A DNA stretch of 7,692 bases from Syntrophaceae bacterium (GTDB lineage: Bacteria; Desulfobacterota; Syntrophia; Syntrophales; Fen-1087): contig PMNM01000120.1 in assembly GCA_003161855.1 (NCBI GenBank), positions 536 to 8,227 of the forward strand, read 5' to 3'. The notes under the pieces are model-generated. The model had not been told where the DNA came from. It searched no databases and was given only the letters and a program-made list of their open reading frames with translations. The translations under genes and the position numbers were made by a program. Below, one piece after another: positions 1 to 6,282 of the stretch (its first letter is position 1; the number at the start of each line of letters is the position of its first letter).

Positions 1-591
1 GTATCCGATGCGGGAACGCCCGGCATCTCCGATCCGGGATATCGCCTGATCCGGGCCGCCATCACCCATGATATTCCGGTGGTGCCGGTTCCCGGAGTTT
101 CCGCAGTCATAACAGCGCTCAGCGCTTCCGGGCTTCCTATGGACCGGTTCATTTTTCATGGATTTCTGCCGGCCAAAGCGGCCAGGCGGAGGCAGTTGCT
201 GGCTTCGCTGGCTGAAGAAACGGCGACCATGGTTTTTTTCGAATCTCCCAACCGCTTGATGTCCACCCTTCAGGATGTGGCGGATTGCCTGGGGGACCGG
301 CCTGTCGTGATCTGCCGCGAATTGACCAAGGTCTTTGAGGAGATCATCCGGGGAACGGCCGCCGATGCGATCCGGGCGTTTTCCGGAAAAACCATCAAGG
401 GGGAAGTGACCCTGATCGTCGGAGGGGGGCGTCAACCGGAAATTGCTTTTTCCGATGAAGAAATCAGGAACCGGATCAGGGCGCTCCAGAACGGCGGGAC
501 TCTTTCGAGGCGCGACAGCATCGATCAGGTGACAAGGGAACTGGGTGTATCCAGGAAGCGGGTGTATGGGGTAACGGTCAAAAAGGGATGA
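1..591 (+). CDS. rsmI: 16S rRNA (cytidine1402-2'-O)-methyltransferase RsmI, 5'-truncated by window edge
   Basis: RsmI uses S-adenosylmethionine to methylate the 2'-OH of C1402 in the decoding centre of 16S rRNA. The reading frame is open from base 1, so the start lies upstream; 196 residues remain, against about 286 in E. coli, so roughly 90 N-terminal residues are missing. The visible part opens with the family signature SDAGTPGISDPG, followed by PVPGVSAVITALSASGLP, GFLPAK, FFESPNRL and CRELTKVFEEIIRG, and then KGEVTLIVGG, which closes the tetrapyrrole-methylase-like fold. The last 40 or so residues (RRDSIDQVTRELGVSRKRVY) match the small helical C-terminal domain of RsmI. GTG codons such as that at 79 are internal and are not the start. 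The next gene begins 140 nt downstream, so cotranscription is uncertain. The family assignment is firm. Confidence 0.96.
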   Translation, partial: VSDAGTPGISDPGYRLIRAAITHDIPVVPVPGVSAVITALSASGLPMDRFIFHGFLPAKAARRRQLLASLAEETATMVFFESPNRLMSTLQDVADCLGDRPVVICRELTKVFEEIIRGTAADAIRAFSGKTIKGEVTLIVGGGRQPEIAFSDEEIRNRIRALQNGGTLSRRDSIDQVTRELGVSRKRVYGVTVKKG

Positions 592-731
592 GTTGGATGG
601 ACCTTTCAGTATCTGCTTGAACTGTTTACAGAGTTATGATAACGCTTTTAAACCTTTTATAGCGACTTTTTGCGAGTTCATTAACATTACATTCTCTAAA
701 ATAATTTGATGGTCTGTCCGGAGGTGCTGCG

Positions 732-1088
732 GTGGAAGAAATCCTGAAAAATATCGATGCGGAAAAGATGGCTTTCTGGCGTCCGATCAGGCCTGGTGAA
801 GTCATTTATGAGCTTGTCGATGTTGTTGAAGAACCGCCTGATCCGGACTTTGTCGTTGGGACTGCACAGAGCGGAACGCTTGTGATGCCCGTCGGCACAA
901 AAGAAATGAGCCCGGATATCCTGGATAGGATGACCGGGATGATGACGGATGATCATCAAGGCTTGACCGATGAAGCCTGCCGGATCATTGTAACCACCGT
1001 TGAGCGGGTCGCCCGGGAAATGATTCCCGCCATTGCCGAACGGGTGATTCGGGAGGAGATTGAAAAACTCAAAAGCGAAACTGGATGA
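732..1088 (+). CDS. Hypothetical protein, 118 aa, with conserved-looking C-terminal amphipathic helix
   Basis: I do not recognise a named family. The start is GTG at 732, supported by GGAGG at 720-724 with a 7-nt spacer. The protein is soluble and acidic, with no signal peptide or membrane segment. Its first half contains a Pro-rich acidic stretch (EEPPDPDF, residues about 33-40) and looks loosely ordered. The last 40 or so residues are predicted helical, ending in AREMIPAIAERVIREEIEKL. This resembles, from memory, the C-terminal tail seen on some deltaproteobacterial regulatory proteins and, more distantly, the C-terminal oligomerisation segment of PopZ-like polar proteins; that resemblance is inference only. 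It sits 34 nt upstream of the lipoprotein gene and is probably the first gene of the 732-3129 operon. Good ribosome binding site and coding frame; function unknown. Confidence 0.8.
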   Translation: MEEILKNIDAEKMAFWRPIRPGEVIYELVDVVEEPPDPDFVVGTAQSGTLVMPVGTKEMSPDILDRMTGMMTDDHQGLTDEACRIIVTTVERVAREMIPAIAERVIREEIEKLKSETG

Positions 1089-1122
1089 AATGGCCCCGAA
1101 AATAGCGTCTAAGGAGATCTGA

Positions 1123-1743
1123 ATGAGGCATAGCCTGATAGGGACGGTTATCCTTTCACTGGGGATGATATGGGTTACGGGCTGCTTCTGGCAGAAACCC
1201 GTCGTGGTGGATGAGGTTTACGCGAAGAAGGGGATTCGGTTGATTGCCGTCATGCCCATCAAGGGCAAGGCTGCTGATGAGAACATGGTCCGACTGATGC
1301 GCGGGAAGATACTGGAGGCGCTGTATTTCAAGGGTTATCCGAAGATCCCTCTGGAGCTTATTGATGAAAAGCTTGCGAAGACCTACGACAAGTCTGCGGG
1401 CCGAAGTGCCGATATTTCTCCGCAAGCCGTCAAAAGCCTGCTGAATGTCGATGCCGCTCTTTATGTCGATCTCAAAGAATGCAAGACATCGACGACTTTT
1501 CTTTACGCGTCCGCCTCGGTGTCGGCGACCTTCGAATTGCGCAGCGCCAATACCGGCGAAACCCTCTGGAAGAACCAATATCAGGGCGTGGATAGATGTT
1601 TCGACGTAACCCCGCAGCGACTGGAATTCAGCGTTTATCAGGTTCTTGAGCCGGTGATTCAGGAAGTGGTGGACAAAACCCTGAAGACGCTTCCGGAAGG
1701 ACCGGAGGGGATAAAACAAGAAAGTCTGGATACGATAAAATAA
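1123..1743 (+). CDS. Putative outer-membrane lipoprotein, GNA1162 (DUF799)-like
   Basis: This 206-residue protein is probably exported and lipidated. Residues 4-20 form a hydrophobic signal segment ending in the lipobox VTGC, with Cys21 as the lipid attachment site. The +2 residue is Phe rather than Asp, which by the E. coli Lol rule favours the outer membrane. The mature part follows the order I associate with GNA1162/DUF799 lipoproteins: an AVMPIKG strand (42-48), a helix leading to GYPKIPLELIDEKL (71-84), VDAALYVDLKE (109-119), and ATFELRSANTGETLWKNQY (135-153). The tail from about 190 is Pro/Gly-rich and polar. The start ATG at 1123 has AAGGAG at 1111-1116 with a 6-nt spacer. GNA1162-type genes often accompany CsgG-like and DUF4810 genes; neither is present here, and a FecR protein follows instead. 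Lipoprotein status is clear; the family match is from memory. Confidence 0.82.
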   Translation: MRHSLIGTVILSLGMIWVTGCFWQKPVVVDEVYAKKGIRLIAVMPIKGKAADENMVRLMRGKILEALYFKGYPKIPLELIDEKLAKTYDKSAGRSADISPQAVKSLLNVDAALYVDLKECKTSTTFLYASASVSATFELRSANTGETLWKNQYQGVDRCFDVTPQRLEFSVYQVLEPVIQEVVDKTLKTLPEGPEGIKQESLDTIK

Positions 1744-1775
1744 GAATGAATGATTTCAAGATAAAGGAGTCGTCC

Positions 1776-2555
1776 ATGAAAAAGCTTACTTTTGTTATCT
1801 TTGCATTGCTTTTATGCCTTTTGATTACGGGATTATCGACAGTGCACGCAAAACAAGTGACGACGGTCAGGATCGGAAAGGGAGTGGCAAAGGTCAGCTT
1901 CCTTGAAGGTTCCGCATCCCTGCTGCCCGTGGGGAAAAAAGGCTGGCGCACGCTTAAGGTGAAAGATACCTTGCAGGGGGGTGATGAAGTCAGTACGGGT
2001 CCGAAAGCGCACCTGGAACTTTTGCTTCCCGATCATTCAACGGTTCGCTTTGCCGACAATACACGTTTTAAAATCCTTCAACTCATCGCAGTGGACGATT
2101 CAAAACAAAACGATTTTAAGATCCATGTAGCGATCGGCAGGACATGGGCCAGTGTGACCAAGTTCATGGGGGTGAGAAAGAACAGATTTGAAATGTCCTG
2201 CGACAATGCGGTCGCCGGTGTCCGAGGAACCGTTTACCGGATGAATGTCAATGATGACAAGTCGGCGCTGGTCAGGGTTTATGATGGTGAGGTTTTTGTG
2301 AAGGGTGGTGGGGAGCAGGTCAAAGAAACCCAGCAGCTCATCGGGACTCCCCAGAAAATTGCCGGTCCAACCAAGGTGGAGGGACCCAAGAAAGTCAGCA
2401 TGGAAGAGTGGACCTTTATTATCAAATCCATGCAGCAGATTGTGATCAAGGGGGACGGAACTGCGGATCAGCCCCGCGACTTTACGGAAGAAGAGGACCG
2501 GGATCCCTGGGTTGACTGGAACAAAGAAAGGGATAAGCAGGGAACAGGCATGTGA
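1776..2555 (+). CDS. Exported FecR-domain protein
   Basis: This 259-residue protein carries a Sec signal peptide (MKK, hydrophobic 5-20, probable cleavage after VHA at residue 25). Residues about 36-187 form a FecR domain, a beta-rich module: GVAKVSFLEGSASLLPVG, then GGDEVSTGPKAHLELLLPDHS (residues 68-88), and the hallmark VAGVRGTVYRMNV (146-158) followed by VRVYDGEVFVKG. There is no N-terminal FecR cytoplasmic segment or transmembrane anchor, so it is not a classical FecR sigma regulator but a secreted, probably periplasmic member. The C-terminus (234-259) is strongly charged. I chose ATG 1776 over the in-frame ATG at 1746 because AAGGAG at 1764-1769 lies 6 nt before it and the signal peptide then starts with MKK. 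It follows the lipoprotein gene by 32 nt and may act with it. Role unknown; possibly a ligand- or glycan-binding envelope protein. Confidence 0.88.
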   Translation: MKKLTFVIFALLLCLLITGLSTVHAKQVTTVRIGKGVAKVSFLEGSASLLPVGKKGWRTLKVKDTLQGGDEVSTGPKAHLELLLPDHSTVRFADNTRFKILQLIAVDDSKQNDFKIHVAIGRTWASVTKFMGVRKNRFEMSCDNAVAGVRGTVYRMNVNDDKSALVRVYDGEVFVKGGGEQVKETQQLIGTPQKIAGPTKVEGPKKVSMEEWTFIIKSMQQIVIKGDGTADQPRDFTEEEDRDPWVDWNKERDKQGTGM

Positions 2556-2586
2556 CGGATATGGATAAAGAGAGAATCGCCGGCTG

Positions 2587-3129
2587 ATGAATATTCCGAA
2601 CTTCTTATCGCTGCTGAGAATTATCCTTGTGCCGCTGCTGGTGATTTTTCTCATTAATAAGGCTTTTTTGAAGGCGCTTATTCTTTTTACGGCGCTCGGC
2701 GTGACGGACGCCCTTGACGGATTTCTTGCCCGCATTCTCAAGCAGCAGACCGTGCTGGGATCCTATCTGGATCCCATCGCCGACAAAATTCTGATTACCA
2801 GCTGTTTTCTGGCGCTGGCCATTCTGAAAGTCATACCGGGCTGGCTTGCCGTGATCGTCATCAGCCGGGATGTTATTATTCTTATGGGGATATCCGTCCT
2901 GTCGATCATGTCCGTTTCCTTTGAGATCCAGCCGCTTTTCGTCAGCAAGGTCACCACCGCGCTGCAAATCGCTGCGGTTTTCTTTGCCATGGTTTTTAAG
3001 ACGCTTCCGGGTTCATTGATGATCGATCAGGTCTGGCTCATCACCCTGTACTGGCTGACCGCCCTCTTTACAATCGTATCAGGATTTCAGTATGTCGCGA
3101 GGGGATTCCGGATGATCAACCGTACCTGA
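2587..3129 (+). CDS. pgsA: CDP-alcohol phosphatidyltransferase, probable phosphatidylglycerophosphate synthase
   Basis: This 180-residue inner-membrane enzyme of the CDP-alcohol phosphatidyltransferase family most likely transfers phosphatidyl from CDP-diacylglycerol to glycerol-3-phosphate, the committed step to phosphatidylglycerol and cardiolipin. The full catalytic signature is present: D41-x2-D44-G45-x2-A48-R49-x8-G58-x3-D62-x3-D66, whose aspartates bind the metal ion. The N-terminus NIPNFLSLLRIILVP matches the start of PgsA proteins, and SKVTTALQ matches their second conserved segment. Several hydrophobic segments cover most of the chain, and the length is typical. No strong ribosome binding site precedes ATG 2587; an 11-codon reading frame beginning at GTG 2552 (in-frame ATG 2561) ends at a TGATG overlap with this start, suggesting coupled translation. 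Substrate specificity within the family (PgsA, or a related phosphatidyltransferase) cannot be proved from sequence, but PgsA is the best call. Confidence 0.88.
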   Translation: MNIPNFLSLLRIILVPLLVIFLINKAFLKALILFTALGVTDALDGFLARILKQQTVLGSYLDPIADKILITSCFLALAILKVIPGWLAVIVISRDVIILMGISVLSIMSVSFEIQPLFVSKVTTALQIAAVFFAMVFKTLPGSLMIDQVWLITLYWLTALFTIVSGFQYVARGFRMINRT

Positions 3130-3169
3130 AAGGGAGCGTTTAGCGTTATGAAGAAAAGTGATATTTGTC

Positions 3170-3198
3170 TTGACATCACAGCATTTTCTTGTTAGAAG
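3170..3198 (+). promoter_or_regulatory. Sigma-70-type promoter for tRNA-Val
   Basis: A perfect -35 hexamer TTGACA (3170-3175) is followed after exactly 17 nt by TAGAAG (3193-3198), which matches 4 of 6 positions of the -10 consensus. Transcription would start near 3205, about 24 nt before the mature tRNA. The bases just after the -10 (GGGC) are GC-rich, like the discriminator of stringently controlled stable-RNA promoters. That regulatory reading is inference. Confidence 0.7.
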
Positions 3199-3228
3199 GG
3201 GCATCCTTTTTGGGTCACGAAACAATGA

Positions 3229-3303
3229 AGGCACGTAGCTCAGGGGGAGAGCGCCATCCTGACGCGGTGGATGTCCAGGGTTCAAATCCCTGCGTGCCTA
3301 CCA
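3229..3303 (+). tRNA. tRNA-Val (anticodon GAC), CCA encoded
   Basis: A complete cloverleaf can be drawn by hand. The acceptor stem AGGCACG (3229-3235) pairs fully with CGTGCCT (3293-3299). The D stem is GCTC/GAGC (3238-3241 with 3249-3252) around a 7-nt loop. The anticodon stem CCATC/GGTGG (3254-3258 with 3266-3270, one T-G pair) encloses the loop CTGACGC, giving anticodon GAC at 3261-3263, which reads Val codons GUC and GUU. The variable loop has 5 nt. The T arm CAGGG/CCCTG (3276-3280 with 3288-3292) carries loop TTCAAAT. The discriminator base is A3300, as expected for tRNA-Val, and CCA is encoded at 3301-3303. Position 37 is G. It has its own promoter upstream and a hairpin downstream, before thrS. 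Confidence 0.96.
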
Positions 3304-3348
3304 TTTAAATCGAAGGCATTCCCAATCGTTAGTGAGTGGTAAAGGGAT

Positions 3349-3388
3349 AAGGGCATCAGCAAGGATGACATGGCGATGCCCTTTCTTT
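3349..3388 (+). terminator. Rho-independent terminator or attenuator between tRNA-Val and thrS
   Basis: AAGGGCATC (3349-3357) pairs perfectly with GATGCCCTT (3375-3383) across a 17-nt loop, in which GC (3359-3360) can add two pairs with GC (3373-3374). The 3' arm runs into TTTCTTT (3382-3388). The shape is that of an intrinsic terminator ending the tRNA transcript. It lies only 16 nt before the thrS start and I see no clear separate thrS promoter between the tRNA and thrS, so partial read-through may supply thrS mRNA. Confidence 0.7.
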
Positions 3389-3404
3389 AATCCGGGGTCA
3401 GAAT

Positions 3405-5321
3405 ATGAAGGAAATCAAGGTTAAATTGCCGGATGGGGTTGAGAAATCCGTTCCTGCGGGGATGACGGTTCAGGAAATGATCACCGCCTGGAATCCGGAA
3501 GTGCTCTCTTCCACAATGGCCGCCAGGGTCAACCAGACCCCTGTCGATTTAAGTTATGCCCTGCCGGCCGACGGCACCATCTCCTTGATTGATGTTCAAT
3601 CCAGAGAGGGTCTGGGGATCCTCCGTCACAGTATCTCCCATGTCATGGCCCAGGCCGTCCAGGATACCTTCCGGAATGTTCAGGTCAGCATTGGTCCGTC
3701 CATCGAAGACGGCTTCTACTACGATTTTGAATATGCCGAAACCTTTACGCCGGAGGATCTCGAAAAGATCGAAAAACGGATGCGCGAAATCGCCGCAGCC
3801 AACCACTCTTTCAAACGCCGGGAAGTCAGCCGGGATGAGGCGATTTCCCTGTTCAAAAGCAAGGGGGAATCCTACAAGGTCGAGTTGTTGAACGATCTGC
3901 CCGAAGAGGTCAAAACGGTGAGTCTCTATACCCAGGGTGGTTATCTGGATCTGTGCCGCGGGCCGCATATTCCCTCGACGGGTATGATCAAGGCCTTCAA
4001 GCTTTTGAATGTGGCAGGCGCCTACTGGCGCGGCGATGAGAAAAATAAGATGCTCCAGCGCATCTACGGAACGGGTTTCGCCACGGAAGAACAGCTCGTC
4101 GAACATCTCCGGATTGTCGAGGAGGCCAAAAAGCGGGATCATCGCCGTCTGGGCCGGGAACTGGATCTCTTCCAGATGAATGACGAGGCGGGACCGGGAC
4201 TCATCATCTTTCATCCCAAGGGCATGATGCTGCGTTATCTGATTGAGGAATGGGAAAGAAAAGAACACCTGAAGCGCGGCTACGACATGGTCATGGGACC
4301 TCAGATCCTCAAATCCGAGTTGTGGAAAAAGTCCGGCCATTTCGATCATTACCGGGAAAACATGTATTTCACCGAAGTGGATGAACAGTCCTACGGGATC
4401 AAGCCCATGAACTGCCTGTCCCACATGCTGATCTATAAATCGAAGATCCGCAGTTACCGGGATCTGCCCCTGCGATATTTTGAACTGGGCACCGTCCACC
4501 GGCACGAAAAGACCGGTGTCCTGCACGGCCTCATGCGGGCCCGCCAGTTCACGCAGGACGATGCCCACATCCTTTGCACACCGGAACAGCTTAATTCGGA
4601 AATCCGCGCCATCGCTGATTTTGTCGCATATGCCATGAAGATCTTCGGATTTGAATATGAGGTGGAACTTAGCACCAGGCCGGAGAAATCCATTGGTTCC
4701 GACGCGGACTGGGATCTGGCGACATCCGCTCTCGAAGGCGCCCTCAAGGATAACAAAATGCACTATGACATTAATGAGGGTGACGGCGCTTTTTACGGGC
4801 CCAAGATCGATTTTAAGCTCAAAGATGCCTTGAAAAGAAAGTGGCAATGTGCCACGATTCAATGCGATTTCACCCTGCCGGAGCGGTTTGATCTCAGTTA
4901 TATCGGCCCGGATGGCGAGAAGCATCGGCCGGTCATGCTGCACCGGGTGATTCTGGGAGCCATTGAACGGTTCATGGGCGTCCTGATCGAACATTACGCC
5001 GGCGCCTTTCCGGTCTGGCTGTCGCCGGTCCAGGCCGTGGTGCTGTCCGTGACGGACAAGCACATTCCTTACGGTGAGAAGGTTTACCAGCAGTTGATTG
5101 ATGCGGGAATCCGGGCAGAGAAGGGGTTTGACAATGAGAAGCTGGGCTTTAAGATCCGGCAGGCCCAGATGCAGAAGATTCCCTACATGCTGGTGATCGG
5201 CGATCGTGAAATGGAAGTGGGACACATTTCCCCCCGCCAGCGGGACGGCAAAAATCTGGGGTCCATGGGTGTTGACGCCTTTATTGCCCTGATCCGGGAG
5301 CAGACGGCTCAGTATCAGTAA
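3405..5321 (+). CDS. thrS: Threonine--tRNA ligase (ThrRS)
   Basis: This cytoplasmic class II synthetase charges tRNA-Thr with threonine using ATP. All four domains of the full-length bacterial enzyme are present in 638 residues (E. coli has 642). The TGS domain spans about 1-62 ([10 protein letters not shown]). The editing domain, which clears Ser-tRNA-Thr, has H75-x3-H79 and C184-x3-H188 with the spacing seen in E. coli. The catalytic core spans about 245-535: motif 2 is around [15 protein letters not shown], motif 3 is [13 protein letters not shown], and the zinc ligands that sense threonine are C337, H388 and H513. The C-terminal anticodon-binding domain (about 540-638) contains [12 protein letters not shown] and [17 protein letters not shown] 3405 fits the TGS N-terminus; its ribosome site is weak (GGGG at 3394-3397, 7-nt spacer). 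It heads the translation cluster and is followed by infC after 87 nt. Confidence 0.98.
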   Translation: MKEIKVKLPDGVEKSVPAGMTVQEMITAWNPEVLSSTMAARVNQTPVDLSYALPADGTISLIDVQSREGLGILRHSISHVMAQAVQDTFRNVQVSIGPSIEDGFYYDFEYAETFTPEDLEKIEKRMREIAAANHSFKRREVSRDEAISLFKSKGESYKVELLNDLPEEVKTVSLYTQGGYLDLCRGPHIPSTGMIKAFKLLNVAGAYWRGDEKNKMLQRIYGTGFATEEQLVEHLRIVEEAKKRDHRRLGRELDLFQMNDEAGPGLIIFHPKGMMLRYLIEEWERKEHLKRGYDMVMGPQILKSELWKKSGHFDHYRENMYFTEVDEQSYGIKPMNCLSHMLIYKSKIRSYRDLPLRYFELGTVHRHEKTGVLHGLMRARQFTQDDAHILCTPEQLNSEIRAIADFVAYAMKIFGFEYEVELSTRPEKSIGSDADWDLATSALEGALKDNKMHYDINEGDGAFYGPKIDFKLKDALKRKWQCATIQCDFTLPERFDLSYIGPDGEKHRPVMLHRVILGAIERFMGVLIEHYAGAFPVWLSPVQAVVLSVTDKHIPYGEKVYQQLIDAGIRAEKGFDNEKLGFKIRQAQMQKIPYMLVIGDREMEVGHISPRQRDGKNLGSMGVDAFIALIREQTAQYQ

Positions 5322-5333
5322 TAAAAGAAACCT

Positions 5334-5371
5334 TTGAAAAATAGCTTCGGCGCGTGCGAAGGATTTTTCAT
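5334..5371 (+). terminator. Hairpin between thrS and infC: possible attenuator or partial terminator
   Basis: GAAAAAT (5336-5342) pairs with ATTTTTC (5363-5369), and CTTCG (5345-5349) pairs with CGAAG (5357-5361), with a small internal loop (AG against G) and a 7-nt loop GCGCGTG; T5335-A5370 can extend the stem. The 3' arm includes five T residues, so it could act as a weak intrinsic terminator. It lies just before the infC ribosome binding site and its 5' arm belongs to the intergenic repeat described separately. The stem is visible; its function is inferred. Confidence 0.5.
5336..5354 (+). repeat. Intergenic repeat, divergent copy 1 (after thrS)
   Basis: GAAAAATAGCTTCGGCGCG matches the copy at 7674-7692 at 16 of 19 positions. 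This copy is followed by a complementary arm, so it forms a full hairpin (5336-5369). Similarity to the other copies could partly reflect chance in AT-rich spacer DNA, so the relationship is less certain than that between copies 2 and 3. Confidence 0.4.
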
Positions 5372-5396
5372 GGGTTATAAACAATTAAAAATCAGC

Positions 5397-5405
5397 AGGA
5401 GGTGA
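5397..5405 (+). promoter_or_regulatory. Extended Shine-Dalgarno sequence that fixes the infC start
   Basis: AGGAGGTGA is an uninterrupted 9-nt match to the complement of the 16S rRNA 3' end, the strongest ribosome binding site in the window. It stands directly before ATA (5409) and ACG (5412), and no ATG, GTG or TTG follows in the infC frame until 5460, about 58 nt beyond GGAGG. It therefore argues for a non-AUG start at 5409. Confidence 0.85.
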
Positions 5406-5408
5406 CCT

Positions 5409-5918
5409 ATAACGAAGGATTTAAGGATTAACCGTGAAATCAGGGCGGCCAGTGTCCGCGTGATTGATGTCGAAGGAAATCAGCTCGGGATCATATCTCT
5501 AACGGATGCCCTGGCTGAAGCAACCAAAGGTGGACTCGATCTGGTTGAAGTGGCACCCAATTCCGCACCGCCTGTTTGCCGGATCATGGACTACGGGAAA
5601 TTTCGGTACCAGCAGAGCAAGAAGCTTCAGGATGCGAAAAAAAGTCAGACGATCATTCAGGTTAAAGAAATCCGGTTAAGACCCAAGACGGAGTCTCACG
5701 ACCTGCAGGTTAAAATCAAACATGTAAAGAAATTTCTTGAGCAGCACGATAAAGTGAAAATTACGATGATGTTCCGGGGCCGAGAGATCGCCTATACCGA
5801 GTTGGGCAAGAAGCTCATGGAAGATATCAAGGAAGCCCTGGTCGATGGCGCCGTTATTGAGCAGCAGCCGAGATTGGAAGGAAGAAATATGATCATGATC
5901 CTGGCGCCGAAAAAATAA
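5409..5918 (+). CDS. infC: Translation initiation factor IF-3, probable non-AUG (ATA) start
   Basis: IF3 binds the 30S subunit, prevents premature 50S joining and checks initiator tRNA-start codon pairing. From 5409 the product has 169 residues (E. coli 180). The N-domain begins RINREIRAASVRVIDVEGNQ, then comes CRIMDYGKFRYQQSKK leading into the linker. The C-domain contains KEIRLRPKTESHDLQVKIKH and MMFRGREIAYTELG. A start at GTG 5460 would delete 17 residues, including the conserved INREIRA segment. The frame closes at TGA 5403-5405, and the only codons beside the strong ribosome site are ATA 5409 (6 nt after GGAGG) and ACG 5412 (9 nt). ATA is preferred for spacing; ACG is the alternative. 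infC starts at AUU in E. coli and Bacillus and AUC in Myxococcus, letting IF3 repress its own mRNA. The identity is certain; the exact start codon is inferred. Confidence 0.95.
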   Translation: MTKDLRINREIRAASVRVIDVEGNQLGIISLTDALAEATKGGLDLVEVAPNSAPPVCRIMDYGKFRYQQSKKLQDAKKSQTIIQVKEIRLRPKTESHDLQVKIKHVKKFLEQHDKVKITMMFRGREIAYTELGKKLMEDIKEALVDGAVIEQQPRLEGRNMIMILAPKK

Positions 5919-6051
5919 AAAGTAATTTAAAAAATGGCTTCACCGCGGCTCAAAAATCTTTTTCGCTTTTTCAAAGTTTGTGAAAAGCTCTTTTCAGGAT
6001 AGTGAATAACGGGTTGTAACCAAAAGATCTTATAATAAAGGGGAAATTTAA
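5919..6051 (+). promoter_or_regulatory. rpmI leader region with alternative hairpins; candidate autoregulatory leader
   Basis: This 133-nt spacer is the longest gap inside the cluster. After the repeat copy (5928-5946) it is AT-rich with overlapping inverted repeats. GCTTTTTCA (5965-5973) can pair with TGAAAAGC (5981-5988) with one bulged T, while TGAAAA (5981-5986) can instead pair with TTTTCA (5991-5996) around GCTC. These two forms exclude each other. A short palindrome GGTTGTAACC lies at 6012-6021. The rpmI ribosome site AAAGGGG is at 6037-6043. L20 represses its own operon through structured leaders in E. coli (before rpmI) and Bacillus (before infC), so a leader role here is plausible, but I could not match a known L20 site. 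Confidence 0.35.
5928..5946 (+). repeat. Intergenic repeat, copy 2 (after infC)
   Basis: AAAAAATGGCTTCACCGCG starts 10 nt after the infC stop and is identical to the copy at 7674-7692 at 18 of 19 positions. Downstream flanks cannot be compared because the other copy is cut by the window end. No complementary arm is seen nearby, so this copy does not form the hairpin of the copy at 5336. Confidence 0.65.
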
Positions 6052-6249
6052 ATGCCAAAGATGAAAACACACCGCGGGGCGGCAAAGCGTTTCAGTTTAA
6101 CGGGGACGGGTAAGGTCAAAAGGAGCAAGGCCTTTGCCAGCCATATATTGACGTCGAAAACAACGAAAAGAAAAAGAAACTTGAGAAAGGGAGCGATTCT
6201 CGATAAAACCAATGAGCGGGAAATCAAGAAATTGATACCCTACGCTTAA
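6052..6249 (+). CDS. rpmI: 50S ribosomal protein L35
   Basis: L35 is a small, very basic protein of the large ribosomal subunit. The 65-residue product shows the family's N-terminus [13 protein letters not shown], a Gly-Lys-rich turn ([11 protein letters not shown]), the central Lys/Arg-rich segment ([13 protein letters not shown]), and the typical ending IKKLIPYA. The length matches the family (64-66 residues). ATG 6052 follows AAAGGGG (6037-6043) with an 8-nt spacer. rplT starts 33 nt downstream, and the two are normally cotranscribed under L20 control. Confidence 0.98.
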   Translation: MPKMKTHRGAAKRFSLTGTGKVKRSKAFASHILTSKTTKRKRNLRKGAILDKTNEREIKKLIPYA

Positions 6250-6282
6250 ACAAATCACAGGAGAAAACGGAGAGAGAAAGAG

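Noticed and set aside
633..643. Palindrome GTTATGATAAC as an operator for the 732-3129 operon
   Set aside because: Five-base arms are expected by chance in a 140-nt AT-rich spacer, and I found no well-spaced -35/-10 pair there to associate with it.
1746..1775. ATG 1746 as start of the FecR-domain gene
   Set aside because: It has no ribosome site and would put ten polar residues before the signal peptide; ATG 1776 has AAGGAG at ideal spacing.
3148..3195. Fifteen-codon reading frame (ATG 3148 to TAG 3195) upstream of tRNA-Val
   Set aside because: It overlaps the tRNA promoter, its ribosome site is badly spaced and the peptide has no notable features.
3549..5384. 611-codon open frame on the minus strand opposite thrS
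   Set aside because: It is antisense to a complete, strongly conserved ThrRS gene, shows no recognisable domain and reads like a mirror of the thrS codon bias.
5460..5918. infC starting at GTG 5460
   Set aside because: This start lacks a suitably spaced ribosome site and would remove the conserved INREIRA segment that is encoded in frame upstream.
6031..6036. Perfect TATAAT as a promoter for rpmI
   Set aside because: No -35 hexamer lies 16-18 nt upstream and there is no extended -10. Transcription would begin inside the rpmI ribosome site.
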